NCBI GenBank assembly: GCA_035637455.1
Contig: DASPXE010000053.1
Coordinates: forward strand, 1 to 64,000
Length of the DNA stretch: 64,000 nucleotides
Reading direction: 5' to 3'
From: 20CM-4-69-16 sp035637455
GTDB lineage: Bacteria > Gemmatimonadota > Gemmatimonadetes > Gemmatimonadales > GWC2-71-9
Made by a program: the position numbers and the translations under genes. Within the stretch, counting starts at the first letter, position 1, and each line of letters starts with the position of its first letter. Under the pieces are notes generated by a model, which ran no database searches, was not told where the DNA came from, and was given only the letters and a program-made list of their open reading frames with translations. Of the stretch, positions 17,185 to 25,296 are shown in pieces.

Positions 17185-17203
17185 GATGGAAATATGGCGA
17201 ATA

Positions 17204-17290
17204 GTCGCGGCTGAAGCCGCGGCTCGGCACTGCCGCTGAAGCGGCGCCCGTTTACGGGCAGGGCCGAGCCGCGAGTTGACTCGCGGACTA
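17204..17290. repeat. Cloverleaf-like palindromic element between ispH and lhr
   Basis: Almost every base can pair. Hairpin 1: CGCGGC (17206-17211), TGAA, GCCGCG (17216-17221). Outer arms GCGGCTCGGC (17219-17228) and GCCGAGCCGC (17263-17272) enclose hairpin 2, GCCGC-TGAA-GCGGC (17232-17245), and hairpin 3, GCCCG-TTTA-CGGGC (17246-17259). Hairpin 4 is CGCGAGT (17270-17276), TG, ACTCGCG (17279-17285). Hairpin 1 and the outer arms compete for a few bases. The first 25 bases match the repeat core around allantoicase. It could be a REP/BIME-like mobile element and may also act as a transcript end or processing site between the two minus-strand genes. Confidence 0.85.
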
Positions 17291-18493
17291 CCGGAGCGCC
17301 TCCTCGAGGCTCACGCCCCGCGCCGCGGCGATCCGCTCGATCGTTTCCCCGATCTTGTTGTTGGGTGTCGAGGCGCCTGCGGTGATCCCGATCGTCACCC
17401 GCCCGGCGGGCAGCCACCCCTCCCGGCGCTGCTCGTCTGGCGCTCCCACGGGGCGGAACCGGATCGTGCCGCCGTCCGGGTCGATGCACGCGGCGTCCTC
17501 GACGTGATAGGTCGGCACTTTCTGCTGGCAGATCGCGGCGAGGTGCGTGGTGTTGCTCGAGTTGTAGCCGCCGATCACGACCATGAGATCGAGCGGCTCG
17601 GCGATGAGCTTGAGCACTGCGTCCTGCCGGTCCTGGGTCGCCGAGCAGATCGTATCGAAGGTGCGGAAGTGCTCGGGCACCGCCGCTTCCCCGTAGCGCG
17701 CCGCCACGCTGTTGCGCAGCTCCGCGGCGATGGCCAGCGATTCGCCGGACAGCATCGTGGTCTGATTCGCCACGCCGACGCGCGTGAGGTCGCGATCCGG
17801 GTCGAAGCCGGGCGACAGCTTTCCGGCGAACTGCGCCAGCAGCCGCTCCCCGTTCTCCCCTCCCTCGATGTAGCGACACACCTCGCGTGCCTCCGCCATG
17901 TCGCGCACCACGAGGTAGCGGCCCCCGGGATACTTGGTCACCTGGCTCGACGTAGCCTTCGTTTCTTCGTGGTAGTACTTGCCGTGGATGATCGCCGTGA
18001 AGCCGTCCTTCGCGTAGGACTCGACCCGCTTCCACACGTTCAGCACGGAGCCGCAGGTCGTATCGACCAGCACGCAGCCGATGGCCCGGAGCCGTTCGAA
18101 GTCCCGCACCGTCACGCCGAAAGCGGGGAGGATGACGACGTCGTCCGGCCGCACGGCGCTCAGCTCGAACTCGCCCCCTTCCGGCCGGCCCAGCAGCTCG
18201 ACGCCCATGGCGCGCAGCTTCGAGTTCACATGCGGGTTGTGGATGATCTCGCCCACGAGGAAGAGGCGCTTGTCCGGGAACTTGGTGCGGGTCTCGTACG
18301 CATACTCGACGGCGCGGTCGACGCCATAGCAGAACCCGAATTCGCCCGCGAGCTTGAAGGTGAGGTCGCCCAGCGAGAGCACGTACCCGTGCCGGCGTAT
18401 CCGGTCCACGACGTGGCTGTGGTAGTCCGCCGTCAGGGCGCCCTCGATGCGCCCCTTCAGCCCGAACCCTCTCCGGAAGTAGGTCTGCTCCAC
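17288..18493 (-). CDS. ispH: 4-hydroxy-3-methylbut-2-enyl diphosphate reductase
   Basis: Last step of the MEP isoprenoid pathway: reduces HMBPP to isopentenyl and dimethylallyl diphosphate with a [4Fe-4S] cluster. The three cluster cysteines are visible: GFCYGVDRA (Cys55), DTTCGSV (Cys147) and TICSATQDRQ (Cys283). Substrate contacts fit EIIHNPHVN, GKYYHEETKA, NQTTMLSGES, GGYNSSNTTHL and GASTPNNKI. At 401 residues it is the long form, with an N-terminal extension of about 45 residues before the conserved core, as in cyanobacterial and plant-like IspH, rather than the ~315-residue E. coli type. It starts with GTG at 18493, 4 bases after the oxidoreductase stop. The palindromic element begins at its stop codon. 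Confidence 0.96.
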   Translation of the reverse strand: MEQTYFRRGFGLKGRIEGALTADYHSHVVDRIRRHGYVLSLGDLTFKLAGEFGFCYGVDRAVEYAYETRTKFPDKRLFLVGEIIHNPHVNSKLRAMGVELLGRPEGGEFELSAVRPDDVVILPAFGVTVRDFERLRAIGCVLVDTTCGSVLNVWKRVESYAKDGFTAIIHGKYYHEETKATSSQVTKYPGGRYLVVRDMAEAREVCRYIEGGENGERLLAQFAGKLSPGFDPDRDLTRVGVANQTTMLSGESLAIAAELRNSVAARYGEAAVPEHFRTFDTICSATQDRQDAVLKLIAEPLDLMVVIGGYNSSNTTHLAAICQQKVPTYHVEDAACIDPDGGTIRFRPVGAPDEQRREGWLPAGRVTIGITAGASTPNNKIGETIERIAAARGVSLEEALR

Positions 18494-18497
18494 GGGG

Positions 18498-19556
18498 TCA
18501 ATCTAATCGGACCCCGCGGCCAGCGCGCACGGCGTCCATCACCCGCTGGACCGCGACACCGTCGTGGAATGTGGCGGGCTCGCCTGCCGCGGGCCGCCCC
18601 TCCAGGACGCCGACGAAATCCCGCAGCAACCGCACGCACGAGCGTGCCCACATGTTGTTCGGAACCGTTTGTCCGGACAACTCGTCGGGAACGCTGACGT
18701 CCGCGAGCGCAAGGCCCGGACGACCGATTTCGAGCTTCGTCTCACCCGTCAGGACCAGCGAGCCCTCGAGTCCCGTCACCCGCGCAAAGTGGCCGGGCCC
18801 GTGAAACGCGAACGTGGTCAGCGTGATCGTCGCGACTGCGCCGCTGGCGAGGCGCATCACGAAGCTGGCGAAGTCGTCGGCCGTGACGGCCCGCGCCACG
18901 CCATGCTCGTCCCGGCGCTCGGGGACGAACGTGGCGACCCGGCCGCTCACTTCGACGACGTCGCCTGCCGTCCAGAAGCGGCACAGGTCGATGAGATGCG
19001 ACCCCACGGCTCCCAGGATCCCGCCGCCGCGCGCCGCGTCATGCCACCAGCTCCAGGGTGCCTCGCAGGCCTGGGGTCGCCCGTCGCCACGCAGGTAGGA
19101 CACCACCAGCTCGAGATGCAGCACCGGGCCAATCCCGCCCGCGCCGATCAGCTCTCGAGCCCGGCGCCGGTTCGGTTCGTAGCGCAGCTCGTGGTCGATG
19201 CGGGCGCAGCCCGGGCTCCGCTCGGCCACCTCGACCATCTGCTCCGCCTCGCGCGCGGTGAGCGCCATCGGCTTCTCGCACAACACGTGCTTCCCGGCCT
19301 CGAGCGCCGCGATGGCGTGGCGCGCGTGGGCGTCCGGGGTCGACGACACGATGACGAGGTCGACATCGCCGGAGCGAGCCAGCTCCTCGCCGCTCCCGAA
19401 CGCGTGCGCGATGTCGAACTCCCGGGCCACGGCGGCCGCCCGCGCGCGATCCCGGCTCGCCACCGCCGTCACCACCGCACCTGGCACCAGCCGCAGCCCC
19501 GGCAGCTGCACCCGTCGCGCGAACCCCGTGCCGATGACGCCGACGCGGACCGTCAT
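18498..19556 (-). CDS. Gfo/Idh/MocA family oxidoreductase
   Basis: NAD(P)-dependent dehydrogenase of sugars, inositols or similar compounds; the exact substrate cannot be read from sequence. The 352-residue protein has an N-terminal Rossmann fold (VRVGVIGTGFARR at residues 2-14), the family motif VLCEKPMALT near 95 and a C-terminal alpha/beta domain with GGGILGAVGSHLIDLCRFW around 180, where the histidine/aspartate pair of the active site sits. The ATG at 19556 overlaps the stop of the upstream lipoprotein gene as ATGA, better than the in-frame start 15 bases earlier. It belongs to a minus-strand string thioesterase, lipoprotein, oxidoreductase, ispH joined by overlaps and a 4-base gap. Confidence 0.9.
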   Translation of the reverse strand: MTVRVGVIGTGFARRVQLPGLRLVPGAVVTAVASRDRARAAAVAREFDIAHAFGSGEELARSGDVDLVIVSSTPDAHARHAIAALEAGKHVLCEKPMALTAREAEQMVEVAERSPGCARIDHELRYEPNRRRARELIGAGGIGPVLHLELVVSYLRGDGRPQACEAPWSWWHDAARGGGILGAVGSHLIDLCRFWTAGDVVEVSGRVATFVPERRDEHGVARAVTADDFASFVMRLASGAVATITLTTFAFHGPGHFARVTGLEGSLVLTGETKLEIGRPGLALADVSVPDELSGQTVPNNMWARSCVRLLRDFVGVLEGRPAAGEPATFHDGVAVQRVMDAVRAGRGVRLD

Positions 19557-20059
19557 GGCTGCATCGCGCACGGCGGCGTGTCCGCGCCGATGCGCACCGA
19601 CTGGAACGACGCCTCGAGCGTCACGCGACCCGTCCCGGCGACCTCGCTGCCCGAGCCGCGCGCGCTCGCCGCGAGCGCGTCGCCCGCCCGGGTCACCGAC
19701 ACCGTCCCGCTGTCGAGCGTGACGCCGTGCCCCACGTCGCCTACCATGAAGCGCCCCGCCACGACGGCACCGCGCCCCGTCGTGCTGTCGGCGCGCGCCA
19801 GCAGGGGGAACTCACCGCTCGCGACCGAGTCGCTCGAGCGTACGTAGATGAGCACGCCGTTGCCGCGCTCCGTGCCTTGCAGCAGCAGACCGCCCCGGCC
19901 GGTACGCCCGCAGCGATCCGCGGTAGCCGGGGTGGCGAAGCGCAGCGTGTCGTGCGGCGGCCGGGTGATGCGGGCGCGCAGCCGGGCCGCCGGCGGCCCG
20001 CGGCTCCCGCATGCCGCGGCGGCGCCGAGCGCGAGCAGCGCGAGCGCGCGTGTGTTCAG
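19553..20059 (-). CDS. Predicted lipoprotein, unknown function
   Basis: The frame encodes a lipoprotein signal (NTRALALLALGAAAACGSRG) with lipobox AAAC and the acylated cysteine at residue 17. The mature ~150 residues are beta-rich (GVLIYVRSSDSVASGEFPLL, VTLDSGTVSVTRAGD) and end with CAMQP; I do not recognise a family. No ATG, GTG or TTG fits the signal peptide. The only start that places it correctly is CTG at 20059, which overlaps the thioesterase stop as CTGA, so I propose a CTG start driven by translational coupling. The longer frame begins inside the thioesterase and would bury the signal. It ends in an ATGA overlap with the oxidoreductase. Confidence 0.72.
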   Translation of the reverse strand: MNTRALALLALGAAAACGSRGPPAARLRARITRPPHDTLRFATPATADRCGRTGRGGLLLQGTERGNGVLIYVRSSDSVASGEFPLLARADSTTGRGAVVAGRFMVGDVGHGVTLDSGTVSVTRAGDALAASARGSGSEVAGTGRVTLEASFQSVRIGADTPPCAMQP

Positions 20060-20523
20060 GGGGACGGCGGGGGAGCGCCGAGCTGCGCGCGCGCCGCTTC
20101 CAACGGCAGCGTGTGGGGCGCGAGCGCCTCGACCAGCCCGGCGGGGAGCGGCTGGGGCTTCAAGTGTTTCCGGTCCACGCACACGAGGACCATCCACCCC
20201 GCCGCGGTGAGAGACTGGCCGGTGCCGCGGAACACGTCGAAGTTCAAGGTCAGCGACGTCGTGCCGATCCGCCCGACATACGTGGCGACGCGTAGCCGGT
20301 CGTCGAGGCGCGCCGGCGAGTAGAACTCGCTGTGCACGGCCTTGCGGGGAAGGAAGATGTCGTAGCGATCGAAGACCTGGGCGTAGGCGAGGCCGCAGGC
20401 GCGGAACAACTCGGTTTCGGCGATCTCGAAGAAGCGAACGTAGGAGCCGTAGAAGATGATGCCCGCGAAATCCACGTCGGACCAGCGGACATAGTCTTCG
20501 ACGACGTACGGCGTGGCGGGCAT
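20056..20523 (-). CDS. Hotdog-fold acyl-CoA thioesterase (YbgC/4HBT type)
   Basis: Predicted cytoplasmic acyl-CoA thioesterase of 155 residues, normal for the 4-hydroxybenzoyl-CoA thioesterase superfamily. The catalytic region VRWSDVDFAGIIFYG (about residues 11-25) carries the conserved aspartate and is followed by the long central helix VRFFEIAETELFRACG. The beta-sheet is completed by LRVATYVGRIGTTSLTLNFDV and AAGWMVLVCVDRKHLKPQPLP. ATG 20523 is selected because the frame further upstream lies in non-family sequence. Substrate is not predictable; phenylacetyl- or acyl-chain CoA are usual for relatives. It heads a tightly overlapping minus-strand run. Confidence 0.9.
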   Translation of the reverse strand: MPATPYVVEDYVRWSDVDFAGIIFYGSYVRFFEIAETELFRACGLAYAQVFDRYDIFLPRKAVHSEFYSPARLDDRLRVATYVGRIGTTSLTLNFDVFRGTGQSLTAAGWMVLVCVDRKHLKPQPLPAGLVEALAPHTLPLEAARAQLGAPPPSP

Positions 20524-20573
20524 GGCTTCCCGGGCGTGGCCTGAGCGGGAAGCTAGACGGCGGGAAACTACGA

Positions 20574-20589
20574 CGCCAGCAGCCTGGCG
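20574..20589 (-). terminator. Weak hairpin after the PAS-Fis regulator
   Basis: CGCCAG, CAGC loop, CTGGCG (16 bases) lies 11 bases after the regulator stop and is followed on the minus strand by TCGTAGTTTCCC. It has a modest stem and only a short T run, so termination is a possibility, not a firm call. Confidence 0.35.
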
Positions 20590-20599
20590 ACGTGCGCCG

Positions 20600-21127
20600 C
20601 TACACGCGCGCCGGGGGCCCGTGGCTGCCGCGCGCGTCGGGCCGGAGGCCGTAGGCGCGAAGCCTCCGCCACAGCGTAGTGCGGCTGATCCCGAGTCGGC
20701 GCGCCGTTTCGGCCAACTTGCCGTGCGTCTGCTCCAGCGTGTCCAGGATCGCCTGCCGCTCGCGCTCCGCGAGCGTCTTGGCGTGATCGCCGTCGGCCAG
20801 GAAGATCGCCTCACCGAGCTCCGCCGAGCCCTGCTTCAGCGAGCGCGCTCGACCGCCCAGCGCGACCAGCCGCTCCCGCAAAGCGCCGCCTCGCAGAAAC
20901 GTGGCGTCGCCCAGGTTGTCCACGACTTTCCGGGCACGCTGGTTGGCGTAGATCATGCGGCCGGAGGCGTCGAACACCACGACGCCCTCCCCAAACGTCT
21001 CCAGGACCGCCTGGCCGAGCGGCGCGAAAGAAAGCGGAGGCGGGACGCTGGTAGCCTTGTCTCGTTGAGCCATACGTAATTGCATACTCGGATGCGGGGT
21101 CAGAGTTTCAGGCAGCATCGCCGTCAT
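20600..21127 (-). CDS. PAS-domain regulator with Fis-type helix-turn-helix
   Basis: A 175-residue protein with a PAS-like sensor (about 35-85: ETFGEGVVVFDASGRMIYAN) and a C-terminal Fis-type helix-turn-helix (about 122-165: ERQAILDTLEQTHGKLAETA, then ISRTTLWRRLRAYGL) as found at the end of NtrC-family activators. It has no AAA+ domain and no GAFTGA loop, so it cannot open sigma-54 complexes itself; it may act as an ordinary DNA-binding regulator or modulate an NtrC-type partner. ATG 21127 is preceded by GGGGGGTCC. A perfect 7-bp dyad sits 22-38 bases upstream of its start, suggesting autoregulation. The target genes are unknown. Confidence 0.88.
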   Translation of the reverse strand: MTAMLPETLTPHPSMQLRMAQRDKATSVPPPLSFAPLGQAVLETFGEGVVVFDASGRMIYANQRARKVVDNLGDATFLRGGALRERLVALGGRARSLKQGSAELGEAIFLADGDHAKTLAERERQAILDTLEQTHGKLAETARRLGISRTTLWRRLRAYGLRPDARGSHGPPARV

Positions 21128-21148
21128 AGAGAGGACCCCCCAATCTGC

Positions 21149-21165
21149 CCGAGGTCACACCTCGG
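21149..21165. promoter_or_regulatory. 7-bp inverted repeat upstream of PAS-Fis gene
   Basis: CCGAGGT, CAC, ACCTCGG (21149-21165) lies in the 47-base gap between the helicase stop and the regulator start. It could be the regulator's operator or part of a transcript end. Its CCGAGG/CCTCGG half-sites resemble those of the dyad at 11888-11912, although the spacing differs (5 against 7 bases). Confidence 0.45.
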
Positions 21166-21174
21166 CCTGGCCCG

Positions 21175-23727
21175 CTAGCGGCGGCGGCGGCGCCCGCCGC
21201 GGACCAGGCGGACGCGCTCCTCGCGCGAGAGCCCGCTGAGCTGCTGGTGCAGCTCCTCCACCGTAGCGGCGCGCACTGCCTCCCGCTTACCGCGCAGCAC
21301 TATGAAACGCACGGGCCGGTCCAGCGGCGGGAGGTCGCGGGGCTGGAGGCGACGCGCCTGCCCCTCCTTGAGCCGCAGGCGGATTACGCCCGCGCCCTGC
21401 TCCACCTCGTAGTCCACGGGGACGCGGTCGCCGTAGAGGTGGATCGAAGCCGGCAGCGCTTCGAGCTGGTGGCGCACGCCCTCGGGGACGGCCGCATCGA
21501 CGTCGAGGGCGATGCGCGCATTGATGAACGCCTCCCACGAGCTCACGCCCTCGAGCTGAGCGACGAGCCGGGCGGTCAGTCGCTCGCTCGCCGCCTCCGC
21601 GAGCCGTCCCCCGGAGCGGCGCCAATAGAAGCCGAAGCGCTCGAGCGCCTTGCGTATCCGCCCCTGGTCGGGATGGGGCGTTGCCCCCCCCAGCAGGGCC
21701 TGGATCAGCGCTGCCCGCGCGGCGGCGGCGAGCTCGGGCGGGAACGGGCTGCGCAGCGGCTCGACGTCGCGCTCGAGCACGAAGCCGAAGTACTCGACGG
21801 TGCGCACCACCATCAGTCCCTCCCGCCGGCGGTGCCGCTCGAACACCACGGTCGGTGCCCCACGTCGCGCGTAGCGACGCAGCGCGCGCTCGGGAAGCTG
21901 GGTCCCTTCGATGCTCGCCCGCGGCACGCCGAACCGGTCCGCGAAGTAGCGGAGCGTCCCCGCGACCGCCCCCCAGCTGCCGCACACGGAGCCGCGGCTC
22001 ACCCGCGCCTCACGCCCGTCTGCCGTCTCCTCGTCGATCACCAGGTCGAACGGCATGATCTTCGCAACCAGATCGGCGAACGCCGCGAGCGTCTTCTCGC
22101 CAGCGTAGGACAGCTTGTCCGGCAGCGCGAGCTCGAGCTGGCGGTACACCGACGCTGTGCCGAGGGCGATGTCCTCGATCGCCTTGACCAGCACGCCGCG
22201 GCCCTCCGCCCAGTCATCGATGCTCTCGTGGAAGAGGTGGCGCGGGAGTCCGTACACCTCCCCCAGGTAGCCGTGTTTATTGACCGCCTCGGCGTAGACG
22301 TTGTACGCCGTGAGGTGATCGCTGCCCGGCACGATCAGTCCCTTCAGCTCCCGCTCCTCACGCGTCATGCGGTGGAGCGATTCGATGTTGGCGGCGACGG
22401 CGACCACCGGGATCAACTCGCCCTCCGCGTGATAGAGGAGCTCGCCCCACGGCCGCTCGACCGGCATCGCCTCGACCTCGCGTCCGTAGCGCGTGAGCCG
22501 GCCCTGCTCGATGAGACCCCGGTCCGTCAGGAGCTGGAGCGCATCGCGATACGCCTTGCGATCAAGCGGGACGGGCAGGTCGAGGTCCCGCGCGTCGACG
22601 CCCAGCGCAGCGCAGGTGATCGCGACGCGCTCGGCGTCGCCCGCGAGCTGAAACTCCGGCGGCGTCGGCACGAGCCGCTCGAAATCGAGATCGCGGTCGC
22701 TGAGGATGTAGACCTCGCCCCCTTCGACCCGCCCGTGGACCCGCCCCGCCATCTGGAGGATCTCGTTCGCCCCGAGATACAGCCGGGTGAGCACGTTGCG
22801 GCCCCGCTCCACCACGTTGGTGTAGCGCGCATCGTAGATCACCACGGTGTCGAGCCCGCGGATGTTGAGCGCGGACTGGCCCGCTGCCGTCATGGCGAGC
22901 AGGAACGGGCGCCGCACCTCCCCGTCGAGGAACGGCCGGATGACCCGGATCGGCTCGCCCCCGTGGTAGAACGCCGTGGGCAACGCTTGCCAGCGTGCAG
23001 CCAGCTCCCGCGCGATTTGCTCGACTTCGGCTCGGGTCGGCACGAACACGGCTACACCGCGACGCTGCCGCGTCACTTGCCTGACGAAGCGCTCGTTCAG
23101 GAACTCGAGCGGCTGTTGGGGGAGGACGCGCACCTGGGCCGCCTTCGCCGGGTCGAACGCCCGGGTCTCGAGCACCTCCACCGAGCCGAGGTAGCGGGCG
23201 TAGAAGGCCGGATCCACTGTCGCCGACAGCCAGATGAAGCGGCAGCGCGCCCGCTTCCCAAGCGCGAGGCAGAGCTCGAGCTCCGCCGACGTCTGGTGGA
23301 TCTCGTCCACGACGAGCGTGTCGCGGTCGGTGATCAGGCCGTCCTCGAACCAGCGGCGCGCGATCCCCGTCGTGACGATCACCACGTTCCAGGTGGGAGT
23401 TTCCGGCGTCGCTTCACGCTCCCGGTTCACGACTCCCACCTTGAGGGGCGCCCGCAAGATGGTTTCGGCGATCGACCGGATGGCGAGCGTTTTGCCCGTG
23501 CCGGTGCCCGCCACGATCCCGAACCCGCGCCCCGAGGCGGCGAGGCGACGGATGTCGTCACCGTGCTCTCGCTCGAGCAGTGTGTCGATGGTCAGGCCGA
23601 GCGCGAGCTCGATGGTTTCGCACGCCGCACGGGTCGGGGCGATGACCACGACCCGCCCGGTGGAGGGCTCGGCGGCGAGGAAGGCCTGCGGATCGGGAGG
23701 AAGAAAGTGGTCGCGCGAGACTCGCAC
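21175..23727 (-). CDS. HrpA/HrpB-like DEAH-box helicase, divergent
   Basis: An 850-residue superfamily 2 helicase of DEAH type. Motifs in order: Walker A IVAGTGTGKTLAI near residue 75, VVDEIHQTSAELE (motif II, DEIH), IWLSATVDPAFYARYLG (motif III), AVFVPTRAEVEQIA, LLAMTAAGQSALNIRGLDTVVI (motif V region) and QMAGRVHGRVEGGEVYIL (motif VI). Motif VI differs from the usual QRxGRxGR by a Met and by one extra residue. Length and the C-terminal VPVDYEVEQGAGVIRLRL segment recall HrpB, whose role in bacteria is poorly known. It starts with GTG at 23727 and is divergent from the DUF2167 gene. I would not use the symbol hrpB with confidence. Confidence 0.85.
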   Translation of the reverse strand: MRVSRDHFLPPDPQAFLAAEPSTGRVVVIAPTRAACETIELALGLTIDTLLEREHGDDIRRLAASGRGFGIVAGTGTGKTLAIRSIAETILRAPLKVGVVNREREATPETPTWNVVIVTTGIARRWFEDGLITDRDTLVVDEIHQTSAELELCLALGKRARCRFIWLSATVDPAFYARYLGSVEVLETRAFDPAKAAQVRVLPQQPLEFLNERFVRQVTRQRRGVAVFVPTRAEVEQIARELAARWQALPTAFYHGGEPIRVIRPFLDGEVRRPFLLAMTAAGQSALNIRGLDTVVIYDARYTNVVERGRNVLTRLYLGANEILQMAGRVHGRVEGGEVYILSDRDLDFERLVPTPPEFQLAGDAERVAITCAALGVDARDLDLPVPLDRKAYRDALQLLTDRGLIEQGRLTRYGREVEAMPVERPWGELLYHAEGELIPVVAVAANIESLHRMTREERELKGLIVPGSDHLTAYNVYAEAVNKHGYLGEVYGLPRHLFHESIDDWAEGRGVLVKAIEDIALGTASVYRQLELALPDKLSYAGEKTLAAFADLVAKIMPFDLVIDEETADGREARVSRGSVCGSWGAVAGTLRYFADRFGVPRASIEGTQLPERALRRYARRGAPTVVFERHRRREGLMVVRTVEYFGFVLERDVEPLRSPFPPELAAAARAALIQALLGGATPHPDQGRIRKALERFGFYWRRSGGRLAEAASERLTARLVAQLEGVSSWEAFINARIALDVDAAVPEGVRHQLEALPASIHLYGDRVPVDYEVEQGAGVIRLRLKEGQARRLQPRDLPPLDRPVRFIVLRGKREAVRAATVEELHQQLSGLSREERVRLVRGGRRRRR

Positions 23728-23801
23728 GCCCGCAATATAGATAAATTAGGCGCGGCGCCCGCTCACGAACCCCAAGCCCTCGACCGAGGAGGAGGCGGGA
23801 A

Positions 23802-24689
23802 ATGTCCGCTCGCTGGCTCGCTTGCCTCGTGCTGCTCCCCTGGGGCGCAGCCGCCGCGCAGAAACTCGAGAAAACGCCGCTCACGCCCGAGCAGCTAGAA
23901 GCTCAGCTCCAGTACCAGACCGGTCGTGTGTCCATCCGCAATGGCCTCGCGACGCTCACGCTGCCGGCCGAATTCCGTTATCTCGACTCCCGTCAAGCCG
24001 CCGCGGTGCTCCAGGCGTGGGGGAATCCGCCCGGCAGCCGTACGCTCGGCTTGCTCCTCCCGTCGGGCCTCAGCGTGTTCGCCCGCGAGGCGTGGGCCGT
24101 CGTGATCACCTACGACGAAGACGGCTACGTCAAGGACGACGAAGCGGCGCAGATCGACTACGCCGCCCTCCTGAAGAAGATGCAGCAGGGGATCCGCGAT
24201 GGAAACGACGAGCGCAAGCGCGCCGGCTACCCCACGGTCGAGCTCGTCGGATGGGCCGAGCCGCCGCACTACGACAGCGCCAGTCACAAGCTGTACTGGG
24301 CGAAGGACCTGCGGTTCGGCGGCGACAGCGGGCGCACGCTCAACTACAACATCCGGGTGCTCGGGCGGCGCGGCGTCCTGGTACTCAACGCGGTCGCCGC
24401 GATGGACCAGCTCGAGTCGATCAAGCGCGCGATGGGCCAGGTGATGGGTTTCGTCGAGTTCAACGAGGGGCACCGCTACGCCGACTTCGTCCCGGGTACC
24501 GACAAGGTCGCCGAATACGGCATTGCCGCGCTGATCGCCGGGGGCGTCGCCGCGAAGGCAGGGCTCTTCAAGGTGCTGCTCGCCGCCTTGATTGGGCTGA
24601 AGAAGGTCCTCGTCGTAGCGCTGGCCGCGGCAGCCGCGTTCTTTCGCAAGCTGTTTCGCCGCAAGCCGGCAGACGCGGCCGCGAAGTAG
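23802..24689 (+). CDS. DUF2167 membrane-anchored protein
   Basis: A 295-residue protein with a signal peptide (MSARWLACLVLLPWGAAAAQ) and the DUF2167 body: VSIRNGLATLTLPAEFRYLD, SVFAREAWAVVITYDEDGYV, LVGWAEPPHYDSASHKLYWA and LNYNIRVLGRRGVLVLNAVA. The C-terminus has one or two membrane segments (about 233-280) followed by a basic tail FFRKLFRRKP, so it is probably anchored in the inner membrane with its domain outside the cytoplasm. The family is widespread in Gram-negatives and its function is unknown. A GAGGAGGAGG ribosome site precedes ATG 23802. A strong hairpin follows its stop and separates it from the convergent gene. Confidence 0.93.
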   Translation: MSARWLACLVLLPWGAAAAQKLEKTPLTPEQLEAQLQYQTGRVSIRNGLATLTLPAEFRYLDSRQAAAVLQAWGNPPGSRTLGLLLPSGLSVFAREAWAVVITYDEDGYVKDDEAAQIDYAALLKKMQQGIRDGNDERKRAGYPTVELVGWAEPPHYDSASHKLYWAKDLRFGGDSGRTLNYNIRVLGRRGVLVLNAVAAMDQLESIKRAMGQVMGFVEFNEGHRYADFVPGTDKVAEYGIAALIAGGVAAKAGLFKVLLAALIGLKKVLVVALAAAAAFFRKLFRRKPADAAAK

Positions 24690-24697
24690 GAAAAAGA

Positions 24698-24730
24698 AAG
24701 CGGGAGGCGTGCGTGCAACGCCTCCCGCTT
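24698..24730. terminator. Strong terminator between convergent genes
   Basis: A perfect 13-bp stem, AAGCGGGAGGCGT (24698-24710) with ACGCCTCCCGCTT (24718-24730), and a 7-base loop. Read on the minus strand the stem is followed by CTTTCTTTTTCC, a good U tract, so it terminates the gene at 24834-25136; for the plus-strand DUF2167 gene it gives the hairpin without a U run. Confidence 0.85.
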
Positions 24731-24833
24731 GACCACCGTACCGTGCGCTCCCGCCTAGGGCATCAGGAGCCGCACCGGCGACCTCCGCACGCGCTCGCTC
24801 CGAATGGTACGGCGCGCGATTAACCCGCGGCGT

Positions 24834-25136
24834 TCACTCGTCGTCATCGTAGCCGTAGTGGTGATGGCGGTGATGATGCCGGTAGATTCTCGCCCGAGTC
24901 ACGAATACCCGATCGACGAACAGGGGGCGAACCGGATAGGGCCGGGGGACGACAACGACCACCGGCGGCCGATAGAAGTATGGGCGGTAGACATACGGCC
25001 GCCCCACGACGACGATGCCAGACACGTAGGGCCGCGGCACACCGAACCCGACCGCCACGCTCACGCGCGTCTGCGCCGCAGCGGGAGCCACCGCGAGTGC
25101 GAGTACCAGTCCGAATGCCAAAGCTGTGCGTTTCAT
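24834..25136 (-). CDS. Small secreted His/Tyr-rich protein
   Basis: A 100-residue product with a clean signal peptide (MKRTALAFGLVLALAVAPAAAQ, cleaved near residue 22), a proline/tyrosine/valine-rich middle (RPYVYRPYFYRPP, VVVVVPRPYP) and a histidine cluster near the end (YRHHHRHHHYGYDDDE). The ribosome site GGAGGTGA is a near-perfect match to the anti-Shine-Dalgarno, so strong expression is likely. The His cluster and acidic tail could bind metal such as Ni, Zn or Cu, but I know no family with a defined role. It has its own terminator and stands apart from pfkA upstream. Confidence 0.83.
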   Translation of the reverse strand: MKRTALAFGLVLALAVAPAAAQTRVSVAVGFGVPRPYVSGIVVVGRPYVYRPYFYRPPVVVVVPRPYPVRPLFVDRVFVTRARIYRHHHRHHHYGYDDDE

Positions 25137-25296
25137 AGGTCACCTCCGCGACACCGGCTCGTCGGAAGGGTCATGCCACAGGGGGAGGCCGTCGGATAAC
25201 CTGCGCATCTGAGCGAACTTAGGGACGTTGGGCGTGGGGCGTCGTGGCGCGCGGAGTTGTCACCCCGAGCGGTCACCGTGTAGCGGGGCGGGTCCC

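Noticed and set aside
21247..23898. Long plus-strand open frame of 883 codons opposite the DEAH helicase
   Set aside because: Same reason: a mirror of helicase codon use with no recognisable domain, and no ribosome site.
25137..25296. Possible regulatory RNA between pfkA and the His-rich gene
   Set aside because: Apart from the perfect ribosome site next to 25136 no structured or conserved-looking element is visible.
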